Shown: piece after piece, positions 35,410 to 44,791 of the stretch | How the letters are laid out: every line of letters starts with the position of its first letter | Position numbering within the stretch: the stretch's first letter is position 1 | Assembly (NCBI GenBank): GCA_036015235.1 | Contig: CP107926.1 | Span: 868,001-932,000 of the forward strand | Reading direction: 5' to 3' | DNA length: 64,000 nucleotides | Source: Streptomyces sp. NBC_00433 | GTDB lineage: Bacteria > Actinomycetota > Actinomycetes > Streptomycetales > Streptomycetaceae | Position numbers and translations under genes: made by a program | Notes under the pieces: model-generated | Seen by the model: only the letters and a program-made list of their open reading frames with translations | What the model was told of the DNA's origin: nothing | Databases searched by the model: none

Positions 35410-37449
35410 TCAGACCGTCGCCACGCGGCCGGCGTACCGCTGTGTCCAGCCGGTCCCGGTGTCGGCGGTGACGACCACGTCGTAGTAGCCCAGCTCGGTC
35501 GGCCAGTTCACGACGGCGGTCGCGCCGCCGGCGACGGTGTACGCCTGGGTGCCGCCGAGGTAGTCGTTGGCGCGCAGGGTGTAGCGGACCGCCCTGGTGC
35601 CGTCGTTGTGCAGCGTCAGCCGGACCTCGGCGGCGGAGCCGGCGAGCAGGTCGGCGTCGGCGCGCGGGATGCCGATGTTCTTCTGCGAGGCGGGCACGAC
35701 CTGTCCGGCGAAGGAGCGCAGGAAGCCGTCGGGCCCGTAGATGGAGAAGGCGTATTTGCCGTCGGTCTTCTTCACGTCCCAGGTGTGGTGGCGCGGCTCC
35801 GCCGCGGACACCGTGTAGGGCGTGTTGGCGAAGGCGAGGTATCTGTCGGGGAAGACCTGGAGGCTCACCGCCTTGCCTTCCTGGCCGCCGGCCAGCGTCA
35901 TCGACGCGGTCACCGTGCCCGCGGCGCGGTTCTCGGCGAGCGTGGCGTGCGGGTGGAAGGACAGGCCGCGCGGCGTCATCGCGTCCCCCGACATCGGCGG
36001 CGGTGTCCCGTAGACCGGGTCGGCGATGTCGGCGGGGCCCGGCTGCGGGTGGGCGAAGTCGATCGCGCTGGTCAGGTCGCCGGCGATGGAGCGGCGCCAG
36101 TCGGTGATGTTCGGGCAGGTGAAGGGCTTGCCGAGGTAGGCCGCCCAGGTTTCGAGGAATTTCACCGTCGACGTGTGGTCGAAGACCTCGGAGGCGACGT
36201 AGCCGCCGCGCGTCCACGGCGAGACCAGCAGCATCGGCACCCGCGGGCCGAAGCCGTACGGCGTGCTGCCGGAGAACTCGCCCGCCGTGCCCGGCTCGGG
36301 GCGCGGCGGCAGGACGTGGTCGAACTTCCCGTCGTTCTCGTCGTAGGTGATGATCACCAGGGTGTGGTTCCAGATGTCGGGGTTGCCCTGGAGCGTCTGG
36401 AGCACCTTGTTCATGTAGCGCTCGCCGTGGACGGTGTCGAAGCCGGGGTGCTCGCTCCACGCCGCCGGCATGACGACCCAGGAGACCTCGGGGAGCGGGT
36501 GTTCCGCGGCCGGCTCGCAGGCCGCGACGAGGTCGCGCAGCACCGCGTCGAGGTTCGCCTCGGAGTCGTCGTTCGGGGTGGTCGCGCCGGAGTAGAGAAA
36601 GGAGTTGGCCTTCCAGACCTTGCCGGTGCCCGGCGCGAGGTCCTCGGGGTCGGCCGTGCGCGGGTCGAAGGCCTGGAAGCTGTTCGTCACGTTGCAGCCG
36701 TAGTCGCCGACGTAGCCGCTCTGGAGGCTGCCGGTCACGCCGTTGCCGCTGTTGTCGGAGTAGACGCGCCAGTCGATGCCGGCCTGCTGGAGCTGCTCGG
36801 GGACCGAGAGCCAGCCGCGGGAGTAGTTGTTCTGGCCGCCGTTGGTGGTCTCGCCGTTCGACGTGCCGGTCATCAGGTAGTAGCGGTTCGGGATGGTCGG
36901 CCCGTGCAGCGAGCAGAAGTTCATGTCGCAGACGGTGTACTGCGAGGCGAGCGAGTACATCCACGGCATGTGGTCGGGCGTGTAGTACCACATGCAGTTG
37001 GCGCCCTTGTCCTGCACCCAGGTGTTCCACCGGCCGCCGTTGGCGCCGTAGAAGTTGTGGTTGTCCCCCCAGGTGGCGGTCGAGACGGAGGGCGTCACGA
37101 CGGTGCCGCTCGCGTCGCGCTGCTGGAAGACGCTGGTGCCGTCCTGGAAGGTCAGCACCTGCTTGTCGTTCTGCCCGCGCACACCGGGCAGTTGGCCCAG
37201 GTAGTGGTCGAACGAGCGGTTCTCCTGCATGAGGATCACCACGTGCTTCAGGTCGGACATGTCGCCGCTGAAGCCTTCCGGCAGGACGTATCCGGCCGGG
37301 GGCGCGGCGTCCGCGCCGCCGGCGGTGATCCCGCCGACGGCGAGCGCGCCGAGCGCGCCCACGGCGGTCTGCAGCGCCCTGCGCCTGGTGACGCGCAGTT
37401 CGTTCCCTGCGCTTGCGGCGGGCGGGGGCGGGGTGGTGCTGGGCGTCAT
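35410..37449 (-). CDS. Tat-secreted phosphocholine-specific phospholipase C
   Basis: 679 aa. A twin-arginine signal (VTRRRALQTAVGALGAL), then the acid phosphatase/PLC catalytic domain with VVILMQENRSFDHYLGQLPG, MIGT-like middle motifs and ITYDENDGKFDHV. The C-terminal part (about 480-679) has two beta domains typical of bacterial PC-PLC. It releases phosphorylated headgroups from phospholipids outside the cell. Together with the downstream nuclease it makes a phosphorus-scavenging pair, though no clear PHO box (GTTCACC repeats) was found upstream. Confidence 0.88.
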   Translation of the reverse strand: MTPSTTPPPPAASAGNELRVTRRRALQTAVGALGALAVGGITAGGADAAPPAGYVLPEGFSGDMSDLKHVVILMQENRSFDHYLGQLPGVRGQNDKQVLTFQDGTSVFQQRDASGTVVTPSVSTATWGDNHNFYGANGGRWNTWVQDKGANCMWYYTPDHMPWMYSLASQYTVCDMNFCSLHGPTIPNRYYLMTGTSNGETTNGGQNNYSRGWLSVPEQLQQAGIDWRVYSDNSGNGVTGSLQSGYVGDYGCNVTNSFQAFDPRTADPEDLAPGTGKVWKANSFLYSGATTPNDDSEANLDAVLRDLVAACEPAAEHPLPEVSWVVMPAAWSEHPGFDTVHGERYMNKVLQTLQGNPDIWNHTLVIITYDENDGKFDHVLPPRPEPGTAGEFSGSTPYGFGPRVPMLLVSPWTRGGYVASEVFDHTSTVKFLETWAAYLGKPFTCPNITDWRRSIAGDLTSAIDFAHPQPGPADIADPVYGTPPPMSGDAMTPRGLSFHPHATLAENRAAGTVTASMTLAGGQEGKAVSLQVFPDRYLAFANTPYTVSAAEPRHHTWDVKKTDGKYAFSIYGPDGFLRSFAGQVVPASQKNIGIPRADADLLAGSAAEVRLTLHNDGTRAVRYTLRANDYLGGTQAYTVAGGATAVVNWPTELGYYDVVVTADTGTGWTQRYAGRVATV

Positions 37450-37799
37450 CGGGCGACCTCTGGAAGACGTGGCTCAAGGGCGGGGCGCGTCGTCGCGGTT
37501 GGCGTCACCGACGATGCATGTATGTGGAAACTAGGTGGACCGGGCGAACGGCAGGCAACCGCCGTCCGGCGTCCGAGGCACCGCTGGATGATCTCTGCCC
37601 CGCCGCGACCGGCACGGCCCCGCGGTCCGCGCGGTGTCCGACTGCACCCGTCCGGGTGATCGGAACCGGGCGCGGCCCGCGCCGGCAACGCGGTGAACCC
37701 CCGCGAACGGCACCGCCGCCCGGCTCTACGACCGCGACGGCACCGCCGCGCGGCAATGGCTGCCCGGCCCGAACAGCGCCGCTCCGCGGCCCGGCGCCC
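37450..37799. other. 350-bp intergenic region upstream of the phospholipase gene
   Basis: No gene supported. On the minus strand TTGCCT and TAGTTT with a 19-bp gap could be the phospholipase promoter, low confidence. No hairpin terminator for the hydrolase gene to the right was found. Confidence 0.4.
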
Positions 37800-38642
37800 T
37801 CACAACTGCGCGGCGAAGCCCAGCAGAAGCCGGGCGGAGCCGGCCGGGTCCTCCAGGATGGGGGTGTGGCCGACGCCGGGCAGCGCGTCGACCCGGGCGC
37901 CCGGCAGGGAGCCGTAGTCGCCGAAGGACGCGGGGCTCCATCGCGCGTCCTGGTCGCCGAAGATCACCTGGAGCGGTGTGCCGAGGGGCGCGAGCCGGTC
38001 CGGCACGGGTGACCGGCCCAGGTAGGTCAGGGACGCCCGCATGGCCGCGGTGAAGGCGTCGTACGACAGGCCGCGCAGCTCGTCCACCAGGTCCTGCGGG
38101 ATCTCGTAGCCCGCGCGGAAGGCGCCGCTCGCGAACTTCCTGAGCTGGTCGTCGGTCGGCGGCCACTGCTCGGGGCCGATGGTGCCCGACTCCCGGGCGA
38201 GGAAGGCGTCCAGGCGGGGGCCGGTGTTGATCAGCACGAGGGCGGTCACCGCCTCGGGGCGCTGCTCGGCCAGGGCGACGGCCGTGTAGCCGCCGCTGGA
38301 GTGGCCGACGACGACGGCCTGTTCCGCGTCGAGCCGGTCCAGCGCCTGGCCGGCCCGCCGCGCCTGCTCGGGGATGCCGTAGTCGCCCTCGACGGGTTTC
38401 GCGGACCGCCCGTGGCCGAGCAGGTCGATCCGGATCACGCGGTGGGACCCCGTCAGGAGCGGCACCATCGCGTCCCACGAGCGGGTCGAGGCGGCGGAGC
38501 CGTGGATGAGCAGCAGGACGGGCGCGTCGCGGGGGCCGTCCTGGCGTACGTAGACGTCGCCGCCCTCCAGGGGCAGGACCGACTCCTCCGCGACTGCGGC
38601 CGCCCCGGGTGATCGTCCATCAGAAACCGTCATGCGGACCAT
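37800..38642 (-). CDS. Alpha/beta-hydrolase
   Basis: 280 aa. HGSAASTRSWD (oxyanion turn), nucleophile Ser in VVGHSSGGYTAVAL, acid in GDQDARW and His in PGVGHTPIL form the triad. Similar to small esterases/lipases and hydrolases of secondary metabolism; substrate unknown. ATG 38642 and ATG 38633 are both possible and neither has a good Shine-Dalgarno. It stands alone between the phospholipase region and the TPR/HSP90 genes. Confidence 0.8.
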   Translation of the reverse strand: MVRMTVSDGRSPGAAAVAEESVLPLEGGDVYVRQDGPRDAPVLLLIHGSAASTRSWDAMVPLLTGSHRVIRIDLLGHGRSAKPVEGDYGIPEQARRAGQALDRLDAEQAVVVGHSSGGYTAVALAEQRPEAVTALVLINTGPRLDAFLARESGTIGPEQWPPTDDQLRKFASGAFRAGYEIPQDLVDELRGLSYDAFTAAMRASLTYLGRSPVPDRLAPLGTPLQVIFGDQDARWSPASFGDYGSLPGARVDALPGVGHTPILEDPAGSARLLLGFAAQL

Positions 38643-38773
38643 TATCGGCGCGGGTGCGCGCCCGCGCAGTCGGTGGTGCGGATCGCCTGGCCGCCGCCCG
38701 CGTCAGGCGGCGGGCCCGCTCGGCGGGTCCGCGTCCCCGGTGGCGGGCGGCCGCCTGCCACCGGGGCGCCGGG

Positions 38774-41707
38774 TCACTTCTCGTCGCGCAGTTCGGCCGC
38801 CAGGGATGCCAGCGGCTCGGTCCGCTCGGTGTGGCCCAGCGCGGCCAGCCGGGAGACGGCCGCGTCCAGGCGGGTGAGGGCGGGGGCGGGGCGTTCGAGG
38901 TAGATGCCCTCCACGGCGCCCGCGAGGCGGGTGCACTCGGCCCACTCGCCGGCCCGCTCCTGGTCCTCGTCCGGGTCGCCGAGCAGCGCGAGTGCCTTGT
39001 CCAGGGCGGTCAGGGCGTCCTCGTACTCACCGGCGTAGGCGTTGACCCGCCCGTGCTCGTAGGCCAGGGCGCTGTCCAGGGAGCGGCCGTCGGCCTCGAA
39101 GCCCTCTGCGCGTGCCTCGTCGGCGATCCGGGCGGCGTCGGCGAGGAAGGACCGGGCGCCGGCGAGGCCGTCGGGGCCCTGCTGCTCGGCCTGGAGGCGG
39201 GCGAGTTCGCGCAGGCAGTTGCTGAGCTGCTCGTGGCGCGGGGGCTGGATGCGGGCGGCGAGTGCCTGGTCCGCGACCTCGCGGGCGCGGGCGAAGTCGC
39301 CGGACTCGCCGAGCAGTACCGCCGTCTCGGTGGTGATCATGAGGTGGCTGCCCGGGTCGTCGTCCCAGCCGGCCGACTCGGCGGCGAGGGCGACGAATTC
39401 CGCGGTGGCGGCCTTGAGGTCCTCTCCCGAGTGCAGCGCGCGGGCGCGGGTCAGCCGCAGCTGGGCGACCAGCCGGTCGTCCAACTCCCCCGCGGCCACG
39501 TCCGGTTCGGCCAGCAGCGAGTCGAGCAGCGCGATGCAGTCCTCGACACGGCCCAGGTCGAGGCTGAGCCGGGCCGCGTTGCTGTAGGTGACGTAGGCGC
39601 CCGTGCGGTCGCCGCCGCGAAGCTCCAGCTCCGCCGAGCGGGTCAGGTGCCGTACGGCCTCGTCGGGGCGGTCCAGGCGCATGCAGGTGTTGGCCAGCGC
39701 GATGTGCAGGCTCGCGCCGTCGGCCACGTCCCCGGGCCATTCGGCGGCGCGCCGCAGGCTCTCCGTCAGGTCCGCGTACGCGGCCTCGGCGTCCCGCAGG
39801 CCCAGTCTGAGCCGGCCGCGCAGTCCGAGCGCGCGGGGCAGGTGCCAGGCGGGGCCGTCGGCCTCCAGCCAGGCGATGAGGCCGTCGACCTCGGTGACCG
39901 CGGCGGGCAGGTCGCCGCTGATGGCGTACGTGTTCGCCCGCAGCAGCAGGGCGCCGGCGATCTGGCCGCCGACGTCGTGCCGGGTGGCGAAGGTGTGCAG
40001 CAGGGCCGCCTCGGCGAGGACCGGCTCGATGTGCTCCTTGCTCCCCGACGTCTGGAGGCGCAGGCCCAGCGCGGTCGCCCGCAGCCGCAGCAGGCGCGCC
40101 TCCTGGTGCGGGGCGAGCCCGGTCGCCTCGTCGTGCAGGCGAACCAGGGCCGCGTGGGCGTCGGTCAGCGCCTCGGCGAGTGCCTCGTCGGCGCCGTCGC
40201 CCTCCGGGTGGATCTCGGCGGTCACCAGCAGGGCGCAGGCGCGGGCGATCGTCGCGTGTCCCGGAAGCCCGGCGTCGTCGTAGAGTCCCGCGGCCTCCTC
40301 GTGGAGGGCGGCGGAGACGGCGAAGTCGTCCTTCTCGCCCGCCTGGCTCGCCTCGTCGGCCAGCAGGTCCGCGCGCAGTTGGGCGAGCGGGCCGGCGGCC
40401 GGTTCTTCGGGGTGGGTGTAGCCGGGGGCGGCGGCGAGGGTACGCAGCCGCGCCCACAGGGTTCTGGCGTCCGGGTCGCCCAGCTCGCTCAGCGCCCTCG
40501 CCCGGGTGATGAGTTCGGGCAGGGAGTCGGGGACGGCGGTGGCGGCGCGGGCGGCGGGCGCGGCGGCCGGCGCGGCCGGGGACACGTCGTCGAGAATGCG
40601 GGTGCGCAGGGTCAGTTCCAGCGCGTCCAGGAGCGGGGCGCGGTCGAGGCGCTCCCTGCGGCGGTCGGCGTGGGCGGTGGTCCCGTTGCGGGCGTCGAAG
40701 CGGGCGGCGAGGTCGTCGGCGCGGCCGCGCACCTCGGCGCGCAGGCCGGCCACCGTCCAGGTGCGGCCGGCGTATCCGGGCGCGGGCAGTTCGCCGTGGC
40801 CGAGCAGTTCGACCCGGGCAAGGAGGACCTCCACGCCGGTGAGGTAGTCGAAGAGGGCCAGCGGCGAGTCCACGTCGTCGAACAGGTTGCGGTTCTCGGC
40901 CAGCAGTTCCAGGCCGCGGGCCTCGTTGCCGGTCAGCGCGCAGAATTCCAGGTGGCGGCCGACCTCCCCGGCCATCGACGGCTTGCGGCGGCAGCCGCGG
41001 TAGCCGAGGAGGTGCAGTTCGCGGGCCCGGTCGGTGTCGCCGGTGCGCAGCAGCGGCAGCAGCGCGTGCGAGAAGGTGCGGGCCGGCTCCTCCTGGCAGG
41101 ACTCCTTCCCGGCGAGCACGGGCTCCCAGGCGCGCAGCGCCCGCTCGTCGGCGCCCGCGGTGAGGTGGTAGAGGGCGCGGTCGCAGATCTCGCAGGCCTC
41201 GCAGTCGCTGTACGGGGTGCGGCTGCGGGCCGCCCACAGCTCGTAGGCGAGATCGGCCTCCTCCCCCACGTGGGCGGCGAGTTGATAGGCCTGCCCGTAG
41301 TAGGGCTGGAGTTCCAGGCCGGCCTTCTCGTAGCGGTCGCGCATCTCGGTCAGCCACTTGCGCAGGCTGGCCAGCGGCATCTCGGGCAGCGCGCGCAGAG
41401 CGCCGGCCACCCACTTGAACCTCCACAGGAGCGTGCGGCGGCGGCGCGCGTCGAAGACGTCGGGCTGCTCGTCGAAGAGGGTGAGCAGCCGGGCGAAGAC
41501 GACGGGCGACTTCCGCGGCTCCGATCCGTAGGTGTAGGCCTCCTGGAGTTCGAGCAGCGCGTCGATGAGCGGTACGGGCTCGGCGAACTGCTCGGCGGCC
41601 TCGACCAGTTCCTCGGCGGTGACGGTGCGGGTGCGGCCGTAGGGGCGCTCGTCGTTCTCCTGGAGCGCCTGGTAGAGCTCGTCCGTGGTCTGGGGTGCGG
41701 TCGGCAT
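38774..41707 (-). CDS. Large TPR-like helical protein, partner gene of HSP90-like
   Basis: 977 aa, rich in Ala/Leu/Glu with helical repeats in the C-terminal half (for example HIALANTCMRLDRPDEAVRHLTRSAELEL, YVTYSNAARLSLDLGRVEDCIALLDSL), the TPR pattern. The N-terminal half has a Cys cluster (CEACEIC) and no catalytic motif that I recognise. Its ATG lies 2 bases past the HSP90-like stop, so the two are probably co-translated. A scaffold or client-recruiting role with the chaperone is inference. Function otherwise unknown. Confidence 0.75.
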   Translation of the reverse strand: MPTAPQTTDELYQALQENDERPYGRTRTVTAEELVEAAEQFAEPVPLIDALLELQEAYTYGSEPRKSPVVFARLLTLFDEQPDVFDARRRRTLLWRFKWVAGALRALPEMPLASLRKWLTEMRDRYEKAGLELQPYYGQAYQLAAHVGEEADLAYELWAARSRTPYSDCEACEICDRALYHLTAGADERALRAWEPVLAGKESCQEEPARTFSHALLPLLRTGDTDRARELHLLGYRGCRRKPSMAGEVGRHLEFCALTGNEARGLELLAENRNLFDDVDSPLALFDYLTGVEVLLARVELLGHGELPAPGYAGRTWTVAGLRAEVRGRADDLAARFDARNGTTAHADRRRERLDRAPLLDALELTLRTRILDDVSPAAPAAAPAARAATAVPDSLPELITRARALSELGDPDARTLWARLRTLAAAPGYTHPEEPAAGPLAQLRADLLADEASQAGEKDDFAVSAALHEEAAGLYDDAGLPGHATIARACALLVTAEIHPEGDGADEALAEALTDAHAALVRLHDEATGLAPHQEARLLRLRATALGLRLQTSGSKEHIEPVLAEAALLHTFATRHDVGGQIAGALLLRANTYAISGDLPAAVTEVDGLIAWLEADGPAWHLPRALGLRGRLRLGLRDAEAAYADLTESLRRAAEWPGDVADGASLHIALANTCMRLDRPDEAVRHLTRSAELELRGGDRTGAYVTYSNAARLSLDLGRVEDCIALLDSLLAEPDVAAGELDDRLVAQLRLTRARALHSGEDLKAATAEFVALAAESAGWDDDPGSHLMITTETAVLLGESGDFARAREVADQALAARIQPPRHEQLSNCLRELARLQAEQQGPDGLAGARSFLADAARIADEARAEGFEADGRSLDSALAYEHGRVNAYAGEYEDALTALDKALALLGDPDEDQERAGEWAECTRLAGAVEGIYLERPAPALTRLDAAVSRLAALGHTERTEPLASLAAELRDEK

Positions 41708-41709
41708 CG

Positions 41710-43557
41710 TCAGCTGTCCTTGCGGAGGGCGTGGGCGAGAAGGTCGAGGAAGGAGCGGTTGATGAGGCTCGACTCCGAGGGCCGCAGCGGGCGCCTGGAC
41801 AGCAGCGCGGCCTGCCCGTAGAGGGCTTCCGCGCTGGTGCGGGCCAGTTCGGGCTCGGCGATGGCGACAGCGGTGCGCACCAGCGGGTTGAGCTGGTTGA
41901 GGATCAGCTGGGCCCTGGGGGCCTCGTCGCGCAGGGCGCCGAGGATGTCGCCCCACAGGCCGCCCTCCTGCTCGCGGGCGATCTGCGAGCGGGTGCGCTC
42001 GTGCCGGGCGTCACGGCTGTCGACCAGCAGGGCGGGCGCGGAGGCGGGGTGGAAGGTGCGCAGCGCGACATCGCAGTCGAAGACGGCGAGCGCGTCGCGA
42101 GCCAGCGCGAGGTAGGACGCGGCGGCCAGTTCGGTCTCCCGGTCGACCGGGTCGAGGTGGGCGGTCAGCGTCGCGGGGTCGAGGTCGGCGACGCTGGTCT
42201 CCGGCCTGATCTCGGGCAGCCGGTGGACCAGTTCGCGGTCGTAGGTGTAGCCGCCGTTGACGACGCCGAGTCCCGCTGCCGAGGCGATCGCGGCGACCTG
42301 CCGGAATTCCTCCACGCTCGACGTCACGAGCACGGTCCGGTGCGTGCGCGCGAACTCGTCGAGGGTGGTGTGCCCGTCGGTGGTCTCGAACGGCAGCCAG
42401 GGCAGCAGCATCCGCAGGATCTCGTCGTCGTGCACGGCGAGCGACTTCACGGCCAGGTGGTGTGCCTGCAGGAAGCGGCCGAGCAGGTCGGGGTCGCTGG
42501 CGGCGGCCCGCGCGATCCAGGCGCGCAACCGCTCGGCGAGTGCGTCGCGGACGGCGGCGAGGGTGTCGTCCTCGTAGAGGGACTCGCGGGACGCCGTCGG
42601 GCGCAGGCTCTCGGCGTCGACCACGCAGCGGACGAAGAAGGCCCATTCGGGCAGGATCTCCGCGGCCTGCTCGGACAGCAGCATGCCCTTGACGTGCACC
42701 CGGTGGCCGTGGCGGCGCCCGGCGGGCACCGCCTCGGGCAGGATGCACGCGATGCCCTTCAGGCCGACGGCCGGGAGGTCCAGCTCGACGGTGTCGAGCG
42801 GTGTGAAGCCGAAGACCTGCTCGCCGTAGGCGGCCAGCGCGCGGGAGCGGGCCCCGGGCGTGGGATACGTACGCGCCCAGGGTGCGGGCTCGGGGTTGAC
42901 GGGTGCGTCCTTGCCGCTCCTGCCGTCGTCGAAGGCCACCGGGTGGCGCAGCAGCGAGCCGAAGTGCCGGGCCAGCGCGTGCACTTGGGTCGGCGAGGTC
43001 CACTCGGCCGCGTCGGCGCGCGGGGTCAGCGTGACGGTGGTGCCGGGGCGGGGGCGGGCGGACGCGGGCAGGGTGCGGACGCTGTAACTGCCGTCGCCGT
43101 GTCCGCGCCATTCCACGGCGGGTGCGTCGGGGGTGCGGGCGGAGCGGCTGAGGACGTGGATCTCGTCGGCGACCAGGAAGCAGGAGAGCAGGCCGATGCC
43201 GAACTGGCCGATGAAGTCGGCGCGTTGCTCGGCGATCCGCTCGGCGCGCTTGCTGCTCCGGCCGATCGTGGCGAGGAAGGTGTGCACGTCGGCTTCGGTG
43301 AGGCCGACGCCGTCGTCCTCGACGCGCACCACCGAGCCGTCGGCGTACAGGCGGATGCCGAAAGCACCCGCGGGGGCGGCCGGTTCGAGGGTGTGCCGGG
43401 CGGTGAGCGCGTCCACCGCGTTCTGCAGGAGCTCGCGCAGGTAGACGCGGGGGCTGGAGTAGAGGTGGTGGGACAGCAGGTCGACCAGGCCGCGCAGGTC
43501 CACCTGGAAGGTGCGGTCGGCGCCGGCCGGGTTCCGGTCGGTGTGGGGCAGAGTCAT
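41710..43557 (-). CDS. HSP90-family (HtpG-like) chaperone
   Basis: 615 aa. The GHKL ATPase signature is complete: YLRELLQNAVDAL (Glu and Asn), VEDDGVGLTEADV, IGRSSK and IGQFGIGLLSCFLVAD. The middle domain contains RVHVKGMLLSEQAAEILPEWAFF and VDAESLRPTASRESL, as in HtpG. It is close to HtpG length and of the actinobacterial divergent type. Flanked on both sides by TPR-like genes on the same strand (2 bases and 55 bases apart), an arrangement recalling Hsp90 with TPR cochaperones. Confidence 0.9.
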   Translation of the reverse strand: MTLPHTDRNPAGADRTFQVDLRGLVDLLSHHLYSSPRVYLRELLQNAVDALTARHTLEPAAPAGAFGIRLYADGSVVRVEDDGVGLTEADVHTFLATIGRSSKRAERIAEQRADFIGQFGIGLLSCFLVADEIHVLSRSARTPDAPAVEWRGHGDGSYSVRTLPASARPRPGTTVTLTPRADAAEWTSPTQVHALARHFGSLLRHPVAFDDGRSGKDAPVNPEPAPWARTYPTPGARSRALAAYGEQVFGFTPLDTVELDLPAVGLKGIACILPEAVPAGRRHGHRVHVKGMLLSEQAAEILPEWAFFVRCVVDAESLRPTASRESLYEDDTLAAVRDALAERLRAWIARAAASDPDLLGRFLQAHHLAVKSLAVHDDEILRMLLPWLPFETTDGHTTLDEFARTHRTVLVTSSVEEFRQVAAIASAAGLGVVNGGYTYDRELVHRLPEIRPETSVADLDPATLTAHLDPVDRETELAAASYLALARDALAVFDCDVALRTFHPASAPALLVDSRDARHERTRSQIAREQEGGLWGDILGALRDEAPRAQLILNQLNPLVRTAVAIAEPELARTSAEALYGQAALLSRRPLRPSESSLINRSFLDLLAHALRKDS

Positions 43558-43612
43558 CGGGCAGTCCGTAGTACGAGGAGCGACGGGTGGCGGGCGCGAC
43601 CGGGGCCGGCGG

Positions 43613-44599
43613 TCAAAGGCGGCCGTGGTAGCGGGCGAACTGCTTCTCCGGCTCGTTGAAGAAGGTCCAGGGGCGGCCGGTGTAGGCGCCGTCGAGCGCG
43701 TGGAAGACGCGCCGGACCGTGTGCTGCTCACCGGCCAGGGCCAGGGCCATGGCGAAGGAGCTGAAGTCGTACTGCCAGCCGGGGCGCCGCACGTAGGCGG
43801 GGTGCAGGATGCTGTGCTCTGCGGCCTTGCGCAACTCGGCCTGGACGGACACGGTTCGGAGGCGGTCCGCCCGGTCCGACTCGACCCACTCCTCGATGTG
43901 CGCCTTGGCGATCAGGCAGCCGAGCCGGTGCCCCTGCGGGGCGGCGCCGAGCGCTTCGCGGGCGAAGGCCAGGGCCTCGCCGGGCTCGCCGCCCCAGCGG
44001 GGCTGCAACTGCACCACCCGCTCGGTGTGGACGTCCAGGTCCAGCGGGTCGCGGCGCAGCGCGGCGGCGAGCCGTGCCTCGTTGACGGCGGGGCCGAGCG
44101 ACATGCCGCGGCCCGAGGTGAGCAGGGGGCGCCACGGTGTGACCCAGTCAGGCCGCAGCTCGGCGGCCTCCAGCAGCTGCTCCTCGGCGATGCGCAGCCG
44201 GTCGCGGAAGACCTGCCACTGGTCCTGCGTGACGTGCGCCGCCAGCGCGGTGGTGCGCGCCTCCCAGCCCCAGTCGACGTGCCGCGCGCCGGAGATCAGC
44301 AGCGCCGTCGCCCGGTGCTCCTCGTCCTCCTCGGCGGCCCTGCCGATCCACTCCTCGACCCCGGCCAGGGCGGCCAGTTCGCCGAGGACGAGGTGGTCGC
44401 GGCCGAGGTCGAAGGGGGCCAGTGCCGCCTTGACCGCCGTCCAGTCGCCCGTGCCCGCGGCCTCCACCAGGGCGAGCACCCGGGTGTCCCCGAGCGCGCG
44501 CATCTTGTACACGCCGTTCTTCTGCCTGCGCGGGACCGGCAGCGTGTGCGGGTCCTCCGACGGTCTCTGCGCACCTCTGCCGAACAGCTTGCCGAACAC
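43613..44599 (-). CDS. TPR-like protein of unknown function
   Basis: 328 aa, helical, with LISGARHVDWGWEARTTALA, LLEAAELRPDWVTPW and WQYDFSSFAMALALAGE; its middle (LAAALRRDPLDLDVHTERVVQLQPRW) has TPR-like repeats. No enzyme motif recognised. GTG 44599 is chosen for the GGGGAGGG 9 bases upstream and gives the start MFGKLFGRGA. It is upstream of the HSP90-like gene on the same strand, so it is probably the first gene of that operon. Confidence 0.65.
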   Translation of the reverse strand: MFGKLFGRGAQRPSEDPHTLPVPRRQKNGVYKMRALGDTRVLALVEAAGTGDWTAVKAALAPFDLGRDHLVLGELAALAGVEEWIGRAAEEDEEHRATALLISGARHVDWGWEARTTALAAHVTQDQWQVFRDRLRIAEEQLLEAAELRPDWVTPWRPLLTSGRGMSLGPAVNEARLAAALRRDPLDLDVHTERVVQLQPRWGGEPGEALAFAREALGAAPQGHRLGCLIAKAHIEEWVESDRADRLRTVSVQAELRKAAEHSILHPAYVRRPGWQYDFSSFAMALALAGEQHTVRRVFHALDGAYTGRPWTFFNEPEKQFARYHGRL

Positions 44600-44791
44600 C
44601 GCCGCGCCCTCCCCAGGTCCACGTGAACGTCCGGTGCAGGATAAGCGGTCGCACCGACATGGCTTCCACAGGGTTTTCACCGGGCCCCACGCGCCCGAGC
44701 CCGGCCCTGTCGCGGCGCACTCGGCGTCGGCTCTACAGGGCCGGGCCCGGCGGGCGGCGGGCGGCTCAGCGGCTGTTCCGCGGCCGTCCCC

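Noticed and set aside
35399..37477. Extension of the nuclease reading frame upstream over the phospholipase gene (a near 2000-codon open frame)
   Set aside because: The upstream part is Arg/Pro-rich shadow of the phospholipase; the signal peptide at 35398 marks the true start.
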